Assembly (NCBI GenBank): GCA_949358305.1
Contig: OX442314.1
Coordinates: forward strand, 23,181,060 to 23,245,059
Origin: Strigamia acuminata
Lineage: Eukaryota; Arthropoda; Chilopoda; Geophilomorpha; Linotaeniidae
Reading direction: 5' to 3'
DNA: 64,000 nucleotides
Shown piece after piece: positions 51,762 through 64,000 of this stretch (within the stretch, counting starts at the first letter, position 1; each line of letters opens with the position of its first letter). A program made the translations under genes and the position numbers. Below the pieces are notes generated by a model. That model did not search any database. It saw only the letters and a program-made list of their open reading frames with translations, and was not told where the DNA came from.

Positions 51762-54700
51762 TTAGTTGCTATGGTTTCCTGAATCGTCCGGGACTTCTAT
51801 CGATTGTGATTCTTCGGTTTTAAGTTTTTCGCACGAACTCAAAATCTCGCAAGATGCTAACGACCGCAAGGCTTCGGCACGTTGCCCGGGTGACATTTGC
51901 TGCATGATATGAACGAGACTATCCAAAGCCACGTCTGGATTTTCAGTCAAAACACTAAAAAAAAAATGTGAAAATAAATTTTTAAAATAAATTCTAAATT
52001 TAAAAAACAATAAACAAAATACCGATGAACAGAATACAACGCCGCATCTCGTTTTAGGCACTTAATGTTGTCCTTAATGACCGAATGCGTTGTATTTTCA
52101 TCAGTTTCATGCAACAGCCATTCAACAACGACCTTATTATCTTCCCACAAATAGCCCTGTGTTAATAAAAATAAAATCAATTAAAAAAAAAAAACACCAA
52201 ATAAACAACAAAACCAATTAAATAACCTCGACAGTTCCCTTGACTTCGACAAACCACCGTCTCAACATCGACTCGATTTGTCCGTCGCTCAATTCAGTTT
52301 TGATTTTCAAAATTTCCTGTTTGATTTTATGAGTCAAAATGAGGCGATAAAGTCGCCAATACAAAATGGTTCTTGAATTTTTCCACACAACTATGTCTTG
52401 AATGACCCCTTTCTCCTGCATTCTGACCGGCGTGTCGTGCATGTCGGCAAAACTCAAAGCTACTTGCAAGTACATCGGTAACAACATTTTTTCACGCTCC
52501 GTGATCTGTTTTTCCAGATCCGTTTTCTGTACCGCGGACAACTCGGGGTCGCTGCATCGTTCCCGTAGTTCTTGACACATTGAATCGTTACGGTGAATCG
52601 CTTTCAATAAATCACGTGCACGAAACTTGATTTCAACGATGCCTTCCGGTTCCAGAATTCCACCCCTTTAAAAAAAATATATATATATATATATAAATAA
52701 AAAAATTAAAAATTAGAAATTAAAATTAAATTAATTAGAAACCAATTAAAATACCTGCTAAGTGGATCCGCATACATTTCCATGTGTTGTAAATTTATAG
52801 TGGGGTCAATCACCGCCCATGCTCCACCCCGTAATTCGGCGTACGGTGGAATATAAATCAAAATCGGTTGGTTATATTCACGAATACTGTCAACGATGTA
52901 CGCCCCAAACTTGATGATTTGGTCGTACATATCTAAAAGTAAAAGAAAAATCAACAAACATTGCAATTTTAACATATTATGCGACGAATTGCATCGTATT
53001 AATGTCAAATAACGATGTAAAGCATCGTATTTGTGGCAATTAAAAGAAAAATGAATGAAAACATTCATTTACTACACTAATATAAAAAAAAATAACATTT
53101 TATGCCATTTTTGGATCACATTGCTCGAAAATACAGTATTTAAAATGATAAAAACCTTTCATTCCTCCCGAGAAACCACGCCAATTAGCAAATATAATCA
53201 AAGGCAAATCCTCTCGGTTAAAGTCTTTAATAGCTTGCGCCGTTTTGTATGCCGAATCCGGAAACCACACCTGGCCCGCTTGAGACATCACCTAAAAGAA
53301 TAAAATAAAAAAAATTAAAAATTAAACTCTGATCAACTAATTTGATAATCAAAAAAATACAAATCCATATACTTTAGCCTCCGAATCGAGATTAGCAGGA
53401 TCGGCAGGAACCTCCACTTCAACCGTCCTCGTTTCCACAGCAACAACGCCCACAGGAATACCTCCCAAGCGAGCTCTGCCAACCACCACAGTCTGAGCCC
53501 ACGGTCGCATCACCTCCGTAAACGACCCGTCATCAAAGAAACCCGATTCCCAAACATCGGAATTCACTAAAAACAACATCCATTAATGCAAACAACCAAC
53601 ATCGCCCTTTAAAGGAATACTTTTACTTGGACTAGGTCGCCCTTCGAGCATCCAGCGTGGATCGTAAGCGGATTTTGTCGGCATGAATTGGATCTCGCGA
53701 TCCACCGGATCCATTGGGATTTGAATGGGCAAAGGCGAGCCACGAGATTTCGGAACGTACGACAACCATTTCAATATAGCGGTGATGCCTTCTAGGTCGT
53801 TGGCCACGCTCACGTGAGTCACTCCGTTGTAATACATGATCTGAACGCCACCCAACTGGTTGTTTGACGTGTACACTTCACGTCCCAACAGCTAAAATCA
53901 AAGAAAAACAAATTAGTCAAAAAATTACTTCGATTCCAGTCGATTGAATTACTTTATTCAATGCACTCGATCCCGTTAAAATGATGTGCGAATTCTCGAC
54001 TTGAATTACACGCTGTCCTAACCGAACCAAGTAAGCGCCGATTCCAATCGCACGACACGTGACCATGCTTATTGTCACTATCTCGTTGTACGCTTGGGAC
54101 GTTTCTCCCGCAATCATGGCGGAACAGCGTAAATTTTCCACTCCTATTCCATCATCCTTCCCTATAAATAAATTAATTAATTAATACCGCGATACGCCGA
54201 ACTCCGTAACAAACTACGAACCAATTATGTCGGTGATTTTGTACCGCGATTCTCCTTCGTCTTCTATGAGTTCGGCGTGAACCGAATTGAAAGGACTCAG
54301 CTTTTTGAAGGTTTCCGGGGTCAAATATAAATATTTGAATCCCTTATCAGGTTCTGTCGGGTCTTCCCACGCGACTCTAAACAGCTGTTTCACTTCCTCC
54401 GCGAGCCCGATTCGAGCGCCGCTGTTCGCCGACACGAAAATGCGAGGAATTTTCAATTTCCTCGCAAATTCAGACGCTTTCAAGAACAAGAAATCTTCTT
54501 GGGGCCCGAACGATCCAATTTGGAAGGTGATATCGTTACAAATGATGATGATATCACGTCCAGTTACGTATTCCGGGGTGTAAATAGTCACTTTCCAAGC
54601 AACCATGCCAATCTACGAGATTAAAAACGATGAATTTATACACGGAGTAAATCATTTGTGTCGCAACGTACTGTATTTTGACCCGGCAACCGTTTTTGTT

Positions 54701-57700
54701 CGACGAGCAATCCCTGAAGATCCAAAACAAGCTCTACGACCGTCGCAACTTGGGGCGGCATAGGCACGAAAGGGTGAGTGGCTAAGTGAGTTTCCCAACA
54801 CCGATGTAACGCTTGTCGAAGCATTTCTGGGAAATCGTACACGTATGTAGTTCCTAAAGATTGAGCTTGGAACCGTTTTTGTTGCAAGAAGTCTTTCGTC
54901 ATGTAAGGAGTGCTGATTGGAAGACCGTGAAGTGGCCCTTGTTTGGTGCCCCATGCTTCAAATTGGATCTATGTAATAAATTATTACTATTATAATTTTA
55001 TTTTGTAAATTTTATTTTTGTTTTTTTTAACCAATCCTGTTCGTGCATCCGTGAATTCTTTGTACACGCTGATGTCTAGATAATATCCGCTTTCGTTGGC
55101 AACAAATAATCGAATAGTAAATGGTTTACCAGTAGTTGTCAACCTAAAAACAATAATAATCATAATTAACATTATAATAATTTGAAAACGAAAAATAAAG
55201 CAGAAATAAATACTTAATCGTCATTTTCAGCTCAGCTTGCGTTACTCTAAGTTTCCACAATCGTGGCCCGTAACGCAAAACCATAGAACGAACACTTTCC
55301 TCAATTTTTGTAGGATCCATTATCACATTGGGAACGAAGTTTAGAAAAATATGATTACAATCCGTGCTTTTAGACTAAAAAAAAAAACAAAAAACAAACA
55401 ATGTATAAAATAAAACACGAATTGAGTGAAGTTTTTACGTGAGGATGAGAGAAAGCAACTTCCAATTCATCCATTGCTTCGAGGAGAAGCCGTTCTCCCT
55501 CGTTTTGCATGTACTCGAACGAAGCTTCTTTAGTAATCAAATCCGAGTGTCGGATAATCGATCGGATAAAAAACCGATAATCACTCACTTCTGAATTCTT
55601 AGAGCCCTATTTGAAAAAAAAAATAATTAATTTAATTCATTAAAAAATAATTCTCGACAATTATCATAAATAACCTTTGCTTTCCCTAAATACAAGTGCA
55701 TTTTTTGATTAGAAGTTGCAAGAGCCTCTAAATCGTAATTTCGTAATCGAGTAATCTCTAATTGAAAAGCAAGGCCAGGTTCCAAATGTCTATAAATTCG
55801 ATCCTCTTCAAAATTATCTCGTGCCCGATATGTAAAATATCTTGGAAAATGTTGCTACAAACAAACAAAAATTAAATTAAAAAAAAAATAACTATATTAA
55901 AATTCCATCATTAATTCATTACTCTATGCAGAGCCATGAAAGTGAGTCGGCGCATATTCTTTTCAATTAATTCGTCTTTCTGCTGCACGCAAAACTCCCT
56001 GAATTTTGCACTTAGAGTATTATCATCTTCATCGTCTTCACGAGGTAGAGTTATATTCATGATATGCATCGGTTCAGTTGGCTAGAATAAATTAAAAACC
56101 ACAAATTTAATTCACATCAAATTTAATGTTGCGAAAAATCTACCTTCCCTGCATCTTCGTCACTAAAAGTAGACGAACTAAGCCTATCCCGCGGGCTCAT
56201 TTCGTTATCTAAGCGAGGACTGCCGGGTGGGGAATCACCGAATAGTTCCAACAGCTGCGGGAAACAAGCGACGAAATCGTCAAAATGCTTGAAAGCTGCA
56301 ATTGCTCCCATTCTTTGGCAATCTTCGATCGTCGAGTAATCTGTGCCACCGTCTTTGCTTTCTTCGACGTCCTTGCTCAGCGTGGTGAGCATAAGCTTAT
56401 TGTGTGACACTCGGAGGGGACTTTAGAAGAAAAAAAATGTTAAAATTATGAATTCAGAAATCTGAGTGATCAAATTACCGGTTTGGATGAGAGGAAGGCA
56501 AAAGAAATTGAAATTGAACCACTGAAAGTCCGGGTGGTAAAACAAGATGTTGCACGCAGGTGAGTTCGTAAGAAATATACGCGCGACGAACGTAAACCTG
56601 CAAATAAAATAAAAAATTTAATTAGAGAAAAATCTAATCATTTAAACTTAATTAATTTACCTCCAATGCCGCTCTACAAACAACGGGATTTGTGTGATTA
56701 AAGAAATCGTGCAAAACGTCATAAATGGACGTTTCGGAAAGGATGAGTTTCTAAGAAATCAAAAACAATAAATTTGTTTAATTCTTTTTTTTAAAATTTA
56801 AACTTCTAAAATGTTGAATCACCTGTAAATTTTCTGGACAGAAATCATGTCCGTACATGTCAATAGCGGAAAGAAAAATCGACTCCATTTGGTTGTGCCG
56901 CAACTCATACGCAGGTTGATGCGCCGCTATCAAAACCTGAAATTAAAAAAATTATTAAAACTCAATAAAACTCGAGCAAAAACATCTTCGTTTTACCTGT
57001 CTCGCCCTTAAAGCCACTTTTGAGTGTTCAACCTTATTCAACAATGTGAGATCATTCAAAATTAATGCCAATTCGTCCGTCAAACCGGGTTCGTGACCGC
57101 ACAAATGATCCTAAAACAAAACCAAAAAAAAAAAAATCAATTTACAAAAAAAAAAAACTATAAGCAATGAATTTACAATTAAATGAATAACGATAGCATT
57201 TTTCTTAGCAACTTGCGAATGCGAAAAAATATTAGAAACAACAGTAGCCATATCATCCTTGTAAGTTTCTCTCAAAAGAGAAACGCATTTGTCGTAATGG
57301 CCTTGCTGGAATCTAATCTCCACATTCAGATATTGCCGCAGCAGTTCTTGGACAACAGCCTTCATCCGTCCTCGAATCCCATTCCGATATCTAAAAAAAT
57401 AAACGTAAAGACATAAATACTAAACAATCATCGCCCAAATGTTGCGCTACCTTTGAACGAGTTGCACAATGGCCTGAGTAGTCATAAAGAACACGTCCCG
57501 ATCAGTTCGCTTCTGAAGTGTAGCTGCATGACTATCAATCACACTTGCAATCTGTTGACTAGGAAACTGAGCCAACACTGATGTGATGTTACTGGCGTAC
57601 AACGACATAAGTTTCCTGATTTTCTTTTCTACGTGCACTGGAATGCGGCCCGAAATGGATGATATAATCTCTTGCAGTTCCAGAAGAGGCAAGTTTGGAT

Positions 57701-60700
57701 CACGCAATGTGCGCATGAAACGGTCCACGGTTTCTTTCATTTTTGGTACGAAATAAGGATCGGGCAAGCAGTAGCCTTGCAACATAAATTCCAATATTTG
57801 CCGCATCATTTGAAAAATTTGATTGAGTTTGTCGCCGTGCACCGTGGGCGCATCCGTCTCCGAAAATTTTCCAGTGTAATAAGGAGCCTTCAAGTAAATT
57901 GAAACAATTTTTAAAAATAAATTGACATTAAATTTGATATTTACTTGTAAGCAGCGCGAATTGTCGTCCATTTCTAGATTTGCTATCAGACTTCCGGCTT
58001 CCAACACAGCGCCCGGGCGCTTAATAAAACGAATGCTACAAAACATTTCAAACGTCTTAATATGCGATTTAAAATAAAAATAAAATTTTTACCATCCGCT
58101 TTCGGTCACAGAAAGTGTCATAACCATTTTCATAACTTCAATTTCGGCATAACTTTGGCCTGCGTAAACTTGGGCACCTTCCTCGATCAAATATCCAAGT
58201 AATTTACCAGCAGATGGAGATCTAATCAATAAATTGCATCAAAATCGGAAAAATTGATTAAAACAATTGTGAAATTATACCTAAGCAGAGATGGGTCGTT
58301 ATCTTTCTCAAAAACACACGTCTGATTGCCAATAACTATTCGATATCGATCAACTTCCTCCTTCATGTAAGTTGTGTAGCTGCTTCCATCGATCGACAGT
58401 AACAAACCCCCATCAGTTAATCGATGAACTTCAGCTTCTTTATACGAATTATTCATGCTTAGGAAGTAATTGCTCGGTCCGGTCTTTGTCGCCTGAATTT
58501 TGTATTTAAGTCCTTCGTAAATCAATTCAACGTCAACCATATTGAACAGCGAATTTGCCGGCAATATTTGTCCTCTAAAAAACGCAACAAAATGTCATCA
58601 AACGATAAATTTATAACACCAAACAAATTTTACCTTTCTAAAGTACTTTGAAACGTTTGAAACGCATTCACGATAGCTTGATCCGCAACTTGAAGCGCCC
58701 CACACGTCACACTCAGCATTCCTTCAGGTTTTCCAGACTTCACTCTATCTGCAATTAGCACGTCCAGCCATCCAGTGTTGATATTGTTTTGCTGAAAAGT
58801 TTCGTTCTCCAACAAAGTCACCAAATATTCCACGGTGGTTCGGAAATCTCCGCGAATGGACAACTCTTTAAGAGCGATAACTAGATTTCTATAAATAAAA
58901 AACGAATAAAAAATAAATCAAACAATAACAATTTCCCCAACAACTCACTCTCTCGCATCTTCCCTGTCTTCGCCCCACGAAAAACAATGACCAAATTGCG
59001 AATCCGCGAATTCGTGCAAGCCACCCGAAGCGGCCACGCTGAAGTATCCCCACACATTTTTATTACTTCGAAAATTCAATTCCTGCACAGTTCCCGAACT
59101 CGGTTTAAAACCTAAAGCAACAAAAAAAAAATTTATCACAAATTAAATAAAATTAAAAAAACAATTATTTACCTTCATCGGGATTTTCACTCGTAATTCG
59201 AGCAGCAATTACGTGACCCCACGGCCTGGGTTTGTGAGGTGGGTTTTCAAAATCGATGGGATTGTCGGTCCAAGGCGATTCCCCATACAACAAACGAATA
59301 TCCTTAATTCGGTGCAAAGGAATGCCCATTGCGATCTAAAAAAAAAAAATAAACAGTTAAAAACAAATAAAAATTAATCAATTAAAAAATACTTGAAGTT
59401 GCGCAGCGGGTAAATTGACATCAGCTATCATTTCCGTACACGGATGCTCAACTTGCAATCTCGGATTCAGCTCCAGAAAAGCGTAATTTCCGTCTTCGTT
59501 ATACAAGTACTCGACCGTGCCTGCGCTAACGTAACCGACCATTTTGGCTAACCGAACAGCAGCCTTAATAAAAATAAAATGATTTTAGAAAACAACACAA
59601 ACAAATAAATAAATTTAAAATACTTTTTCCATCTGCTCAAACACTTCCTGATTAGCTATAACGCAAGGCGCCTCTTCGATGATCTTTTGATGGCGCCGCT
59701 GAATGGAGCAATCTCTGCCGAACAATGAAATGGCATTGCCGTACTGATCGGCAAGGAGCTGAACTTCCAAATGACGGGCGCTAACTGCCATTTGCATCAC
59801 AAATATGGGTGAACCAGGCACTTCGGCTTGTACTTGACGAAAAGCTGTTGAAAACTCGTCGACATTTTCAGCTTTACGGATTCCTTTACCGCCTCCCCCT
59901 TCGGACGCCTTTACCATCACTGGAAACCCGATTGTCTGAGCTGCCTAAAAGAGAAAAATTAAATAAAAATCGAGTTTCAGATTTTTTTTTAAAAATCGCT
60001 AATACCTGCAGCCCTTCTTCGACGGTTTCTGTGCAACCTTTGCGATATAAATCTTGAGGTATTTTAAGTTTCCGTGAGCTGTGTAAGTCGTGTTCGGTCC
60101 AATCTGCCTTCAAACCTTGAAAAAAAAATTTTGTTTTGGTTTAATTAATTGCAAGTTAATATTATTTAAATATTATTTCAATTTTACCAGAACCACTCCA
60201 AGGCAGTGTGGGAATTTCAGCTGTTTGAGCAACGATCGAAGAAGCAATTTTGTCCCCGAGAGCCCACATTGCTTTCTCCGGAGGACCTGTAACCGAATTA
60301 TTACACTCACATTAGCACAAATAAATAATTCCCGAATTGATTACACGTACCAATAAATGCTATATTGTTTATATGGAGTAAATGAGGCAATTTAGGATTT
60401 TCGGAGGCGTGACCCCAACCGGCCCAAACGGCCTAAAAAAAATATAAAAATAAAAAATAAATTTTTATTTAAAAATTTGTAATTTTTTTTTATACCTGCA
60501 CTTTCATTCGTCTAGCAATATCCAAAATAACTTCGCAATTTGCATAATTATTATTATTCGAACCCCCAGCAACAGGCACGTAATGATCGGCCATTTTGAT
60601 ATATTCTAAAAATAAAAATAAATTATGAAACAGATTTTAATTTTATTCTAGCAGATATTAATAGATATCACCAGCATTCGCTTTCAAGTCTTCCGGGGTG

Positions 60701-62556
60701 ACCATAACGACAAAACGAATGGCTTTCTCATTTTTAAACATCTCATAGGCCCATCTGCGAATTGACCGCATGCATTTAACAGCAGCGATGCCATTATTCG
60801 CAATTAAAACCTAAAAATAAAATTTCAAAAATTTCAAAAATTAATACAAATTAATACAAATCAATAAATCTCCACCCAAAACCATAATTTTATGTAATTA
60901 CTTTATTGATCACTAATTTTCCACCGAATCTTTTAACAAACTCTTCAGGTGTCGCTACACTAAAATCCTTCTGCTCTCCCAATCGCTTCTGATGAAGTAA
61001 CGTTCCAGTTGACATGCTGGGTCTTAAAACATTGAAATAAAAATAATATAAATATATATATATGAAAAAAAAATAATATCTAAAAATAAGATAAGATTAA
61101 AAAATAACTTTTTCCACGGACAGTTAAATCATTTCCAGTTGACGACGGAAAACGAGATTAAAAAGAAAAGTAAAAATAAAAACACAAACTCGTGAACTCA
61201 TCCCGACACTGATATGACGTCATAACGTCACCCGATGCAAGAAATCAATTTACCTGAGAAAGGTTTTTTCAAAATATCCTTCTACAAATGGGAAAACGGG
61301 ATTCATCTTGTGGAAAATAGCTCTACTCTAATGTCACACAGATTACACCAACTGTGGAATTTGACCCACACTGACCCGACAGTCCTACACTCAAAGTTCG
61401 GGTCAGCAAAATTCAAAAATCAAAATAAAATCCCAAAAATCTCTCGTAACAAACAAATATGTCTACAATCTATCTGTCATTTATTTCTCTACTCTACTTC
61501 TTACGTCAATCAATACAGAAAGCCTAAATAAAGCTCAGAGTGTCTTCTACTCGTTCATGACACCACATCAATTACCCTACACACCACGTAACGCATCACA
61601 TACACACACACGTGCAAGCTGTCGGTTGCTACGGATACGTGTTGCCATCTAGCGCCACTTAACCAAATCTCAAACAAATTTTGGATTTAATCTTTTCCGG
61701 ATATATTTTGATAAAATAAAATGAAGGAAGAAACCAGTAGTTGAATCTGTGAAATTAAAACCCCGAAGTTGTTGTCTTCGGACGGTGAAATCTCTAAAAT
61801 GGCCACCATTGGGAACGGTCTGCGCGGAAAAACGCTTTTACGTGAAAATGGTTTAATTTTCCAATTTATTAGGAAATGATTTAAGATGTTTTGTGATTAG
61901 AAATTTTAATTCAGTTGAAGACGTTTCAGGTAAATAGTTTTTAGTGGCTTTTCACTACGATACGTGAGAAAGTAAACGCAACAATCACGATTTCGGGTTT
62001 TAGCACTACCCGAATTCTCAAGTCATTTTTGCAATGGAAAATAAATATATTTAAATTGTTCGGTATTTACCGTAATTGACGTCTTTTGTCTTTCCACATT
62101 GTAGGAGAACCCTTCAGTTGGTAAGTTGACTCGTCTCGAAAACTGTCCGTTTGATCCCCATCTTCTTCACCAACACAAAAATTGACAGCTTCCGTCACGG
62201 TTAAGCTTTGCAGAAAAATGAAAAAATAAATTCAAATAATCGTGATTGACGCTTATTGTTCAGCACATAATAGCTATGTAGATAAGATGTTTTGAGAATA
62301 TTTTTTTTACACCTGTTACTCAAATATTTCAAGGTGAAGTGAACTCGGATTCGTGCATCCGCTAATGGCATGCAAAAAATTAGATCACAATTAAGAGCGA
62401 GATAAAATAATTGCTTTTTTTTAAATCCGAAATTTAAAATCTATTTTTAATTTTAATTTTAATTTTTGCAAAATAAAGTGAATAAATACACTAATTTTAC
62501 CTTGGAATTTCATTTTTGTTTGCGGAAGCTTCGCTCGAAGCGCCGTTGTCGGTCAT
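51762..62556 (-). CDS. ACC: Acetyl-CoA carboxylase
   Basis: Coding exon 1 (62556-62501, [18 protein letters not shown]), exon 2 (62205-62071, [19 protein letters not shown]) and exon 3 (from 61022, [19 protein letters not shown]) join in phase. About 25-30 exons follow to TAA at 51762. Biotin carboxylase: [23 protein letters not shown]-grasp loop [15 protein letters not shown], and [15 protein letters not shown]. The biotin site is [10 protein letters not shown] (about 58.1 kb). The large central region spans 58-55 kb. Carboxyltransferase: [15 protein letters not shown]-like sequence at 54.4 kb ([15 protein letters not shown]) and [20 protein letters not shown] at 53.5 kb. It makes malonyl-CoA for fatty acid synthesis and elongation in the cytosol. 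An in-frame stop precedes the 62556 ATG once the upstream 33-nt exon is joined. The gene looks intact. Three partial copies lie inverted at 49.2-50.9 kb. Confidence 0.96.
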
Positions 62557-63654
62557 GTTTTCAGTCGTTCTGTCGTTTCTATCGAAATGAAAATATTGAT
62601 TGATGAGATGTTGTAATTGAAAAGAAAACGACTTTTATAGAAGAAATAAAAGAAAAATCAATCATTATTAATATTAAATACCATGTGATCGAAACGTGCA
62701 AATGCGGTTTTCGGCTTCGAAAACATGTTTATCACGTGAGAGATTACAGAGATTTAACGAACCAAACGAGCAGATCGTGATTTGTGAAATAAAAGAGTTT
62801 TTGATCACTTTTAGATGTGATAGCATAGTTAGATAATCATTATATTACAGGAAATTTAATAAAAAATAAAAAAATGTCTGAAAATTCGGTTATCAGTCAA
62901 GTCCAGAAATAAAAATACTTGATAAGTATTAATAAATGTAATGATTGCTTGAAAACCTATTGAACGCTTAATAAATCAAGATGAAGATTAAATAAAAAGG
63001 AATTTTGTTACCAACTTTTCGGATGACTTCTGTCGCTTGCTGGACTGAAAAAAATCCACACATTTGCGCACAATCATAGCTAAATTATTAAAGGAAATAA
63101 ATATTTTTTATGAAACTATAAAGAAAGTATTGGTACAAATTATGACGAAATATTACCAGAACAAACGAGAGAAACAGGTGTGCTTTCTTTTGTGTTTTAC
63201 AATAATAAAAAAAGTAATAATAAAAATGCATTGTATTATGCATAACGGGAAAATTGTCTGGAATAATTTGCGGTCAGATTTTTTTTTCCCAAAATAAAAA
63301 AATAAAATAATAATATCCGTACAAAATGTGTATAAACTCATACTTAATGAGTTATAGTTGATTCAAACAAAGAAATTAACGTTAGGGGCAAATAAAGTAT
63401 TTTTCACTTTACATTTTCGTAAAAAAAAATAAATCAATGAAACTTCAAGCAATAAACATATTTTTATTATTTTCTTTTATTTCTGCTAAAGTCATCAAAG
63501 TATCCTTAGACAAACATGTTGCTCCAAAACACCACTAGATGGCACCGTGATACTAAACCAAGTTTTTAAGCACCGGTTTTGGTTAGTTTTATACGGTAGT
63601 ATTGGTTTATTTTCCAAAGGAGGGGTGCCCTTCAACAGCCGAAGCCTAAATATT
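62557..63654. other. ACC leader/promoter region and upstream of next gene
   Basis: Divergent upstream DNA of ACC (-) and the gene starting at 63655 (+). It contains the candidate microexon. The rest is AT-rich with no coding features. Confidence 0.4.
63012..63044 (-). other. ACC: Candidate 33-nt leader microexon of ACC
   Basis: CAGCAAGCGACAGAAGTC lies between a strong acceptor (GGATTTTTTTCAG) and a donor (GTAACA) on the ACC strand. The next acceptor (CGATAG) precedes the exon with the ACC start. Joining them puts TGA in frame just before MTDNG, so this exon would be non-coding in that form. Confidence 0.4.
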
Positions 63655-64000
63655 ATGGCGCAAAACGAGACGGAGATAGCCAGGAAGAAATATCATCAAT
63701 ATTTGGTCTCAGTTATTCAAAATTGGCATAAAACAATCCGACGAAAATGCATTCGATCAGGCAAGTACATAATCTGTGATGGAACTTCGAAAATATGTAA
63801 ATAGTGCAAGTAATATCTTTTTCGTTTGTAGAAAATCCAGACGAAGCTTGGCTCGAATGTTGTCAAAACACCGAACAATTACAAATTTATTCGAAAACTA
63901 TGCACCAATTAGCCACACAAATATGGGAAGCAAATAATTCTTTTACTCGAATCGACTGGTGCAATAAAATTGCAATGTGAGAACAATTTAGTGAAAGAAA
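63655..64000 (+). CDS. 5' end of an unidentified gene, cut by the window
   Basis: Exon 1 starts MAQNETEIARKKYHQYLVSV (63655) and ends at 63760. Exon 2, from 63832, reads ENPDEAWLECCQNTEQLQIY and on to FTRIDWCNKIA before a donor at 63977. The frame is kept only if the first intron starts with GC (CAG then GCAAGT), a known non-GT donor type. The alternative GT site eight bases on shifts to a frame that soon stops. The encoded part is helical and charged, and no family is recognised. Confidence 0.55.

Overview
The window is eukaryotic nuclear DNA. It is AT-rich, carries many spliced genes with short introns (mostly about 50-200 bp with GT-AG borders), and its gene set is animal and most like an insect. 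Arthropod-type markers are a CrebA/OASIS factor, an ionotropic-receptor tail, a lipocalin, an F-spondin with a Kunitz domain, and an ABCC1-type MRP with paired alternative exons of the kind known from Drosophila MRP. I infer a non-dipteran insect, perhaps a beetle, because it has an Mdm2 gene, which Drosophila lacks. No species can be fixed from the sequence alone.

Layout, left to right. 0.2-1.8 kb: a five-exon secreted lipocalin (+). 2.0-5.1 kb: debris made of a 5'-truncated ionotropic-receptor tail (-), an intron-poor coding fragment with an A-rich tail (+), and a gag-only BEL/Pao-like retroelement piece (+). 6.2-11 kb: CrebA (-), with minisatellites in and upstream of it. 14-16.6 kb: a CARF/ALS2CR8-type calcium-responsive factor (-), head to head with a complete nine-exon Mdm2 (+, 17.3-19.1 kb). 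19.3-22.7 kb: a C2H2/AT-hook regulator (-). 24.4-27.6 kb: two convergent, unconventional Ras-like genes. 28.5-31.9 kb: F-spondin-like protein (-). 32.7-37.9 kb: ZFC3H1 (-). 38.3-46.2 kb: ABCC1/MRP transporter (-). 51.8-62.6 kb: acetyl-CoA carboxylase (-). 63.65 kb to the window end: the start of an unidentified gene (+).

The most unusual stretch is the 5.5 kb between ABCC1 and ACC (46.24-51.76 kb). It is a patchwork of imperfect, rearranged and partly inverted copies of neighbouring genes: three ACC pieces with intron sequence, one ZFC3H1 piece and repeated copies of ABCC1 upstream DNA. It also holds a small repeat-bearing gene with an in-frame stop, a retroelement LTR with a tRNA-Pro-like primer site, a short hAT-like MITE with an 8-bp target duplication, and several long palindromes. 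This points to DNA-level local duplication with fold-back (template-switch-like) rearrangement rather than retrotransposition.

The other genes look like ordinary single-copy housekeeping or regulatory loci: nuclear regulation (CrebA, CARF, Mdm2, the C2H2/AT-hook protein, ZFC3H1), signalling (Ras-like pair), matrix (spondin), export (ABCC1) and lipid synthesis (ACC). They do not form an operon-like functional unit.
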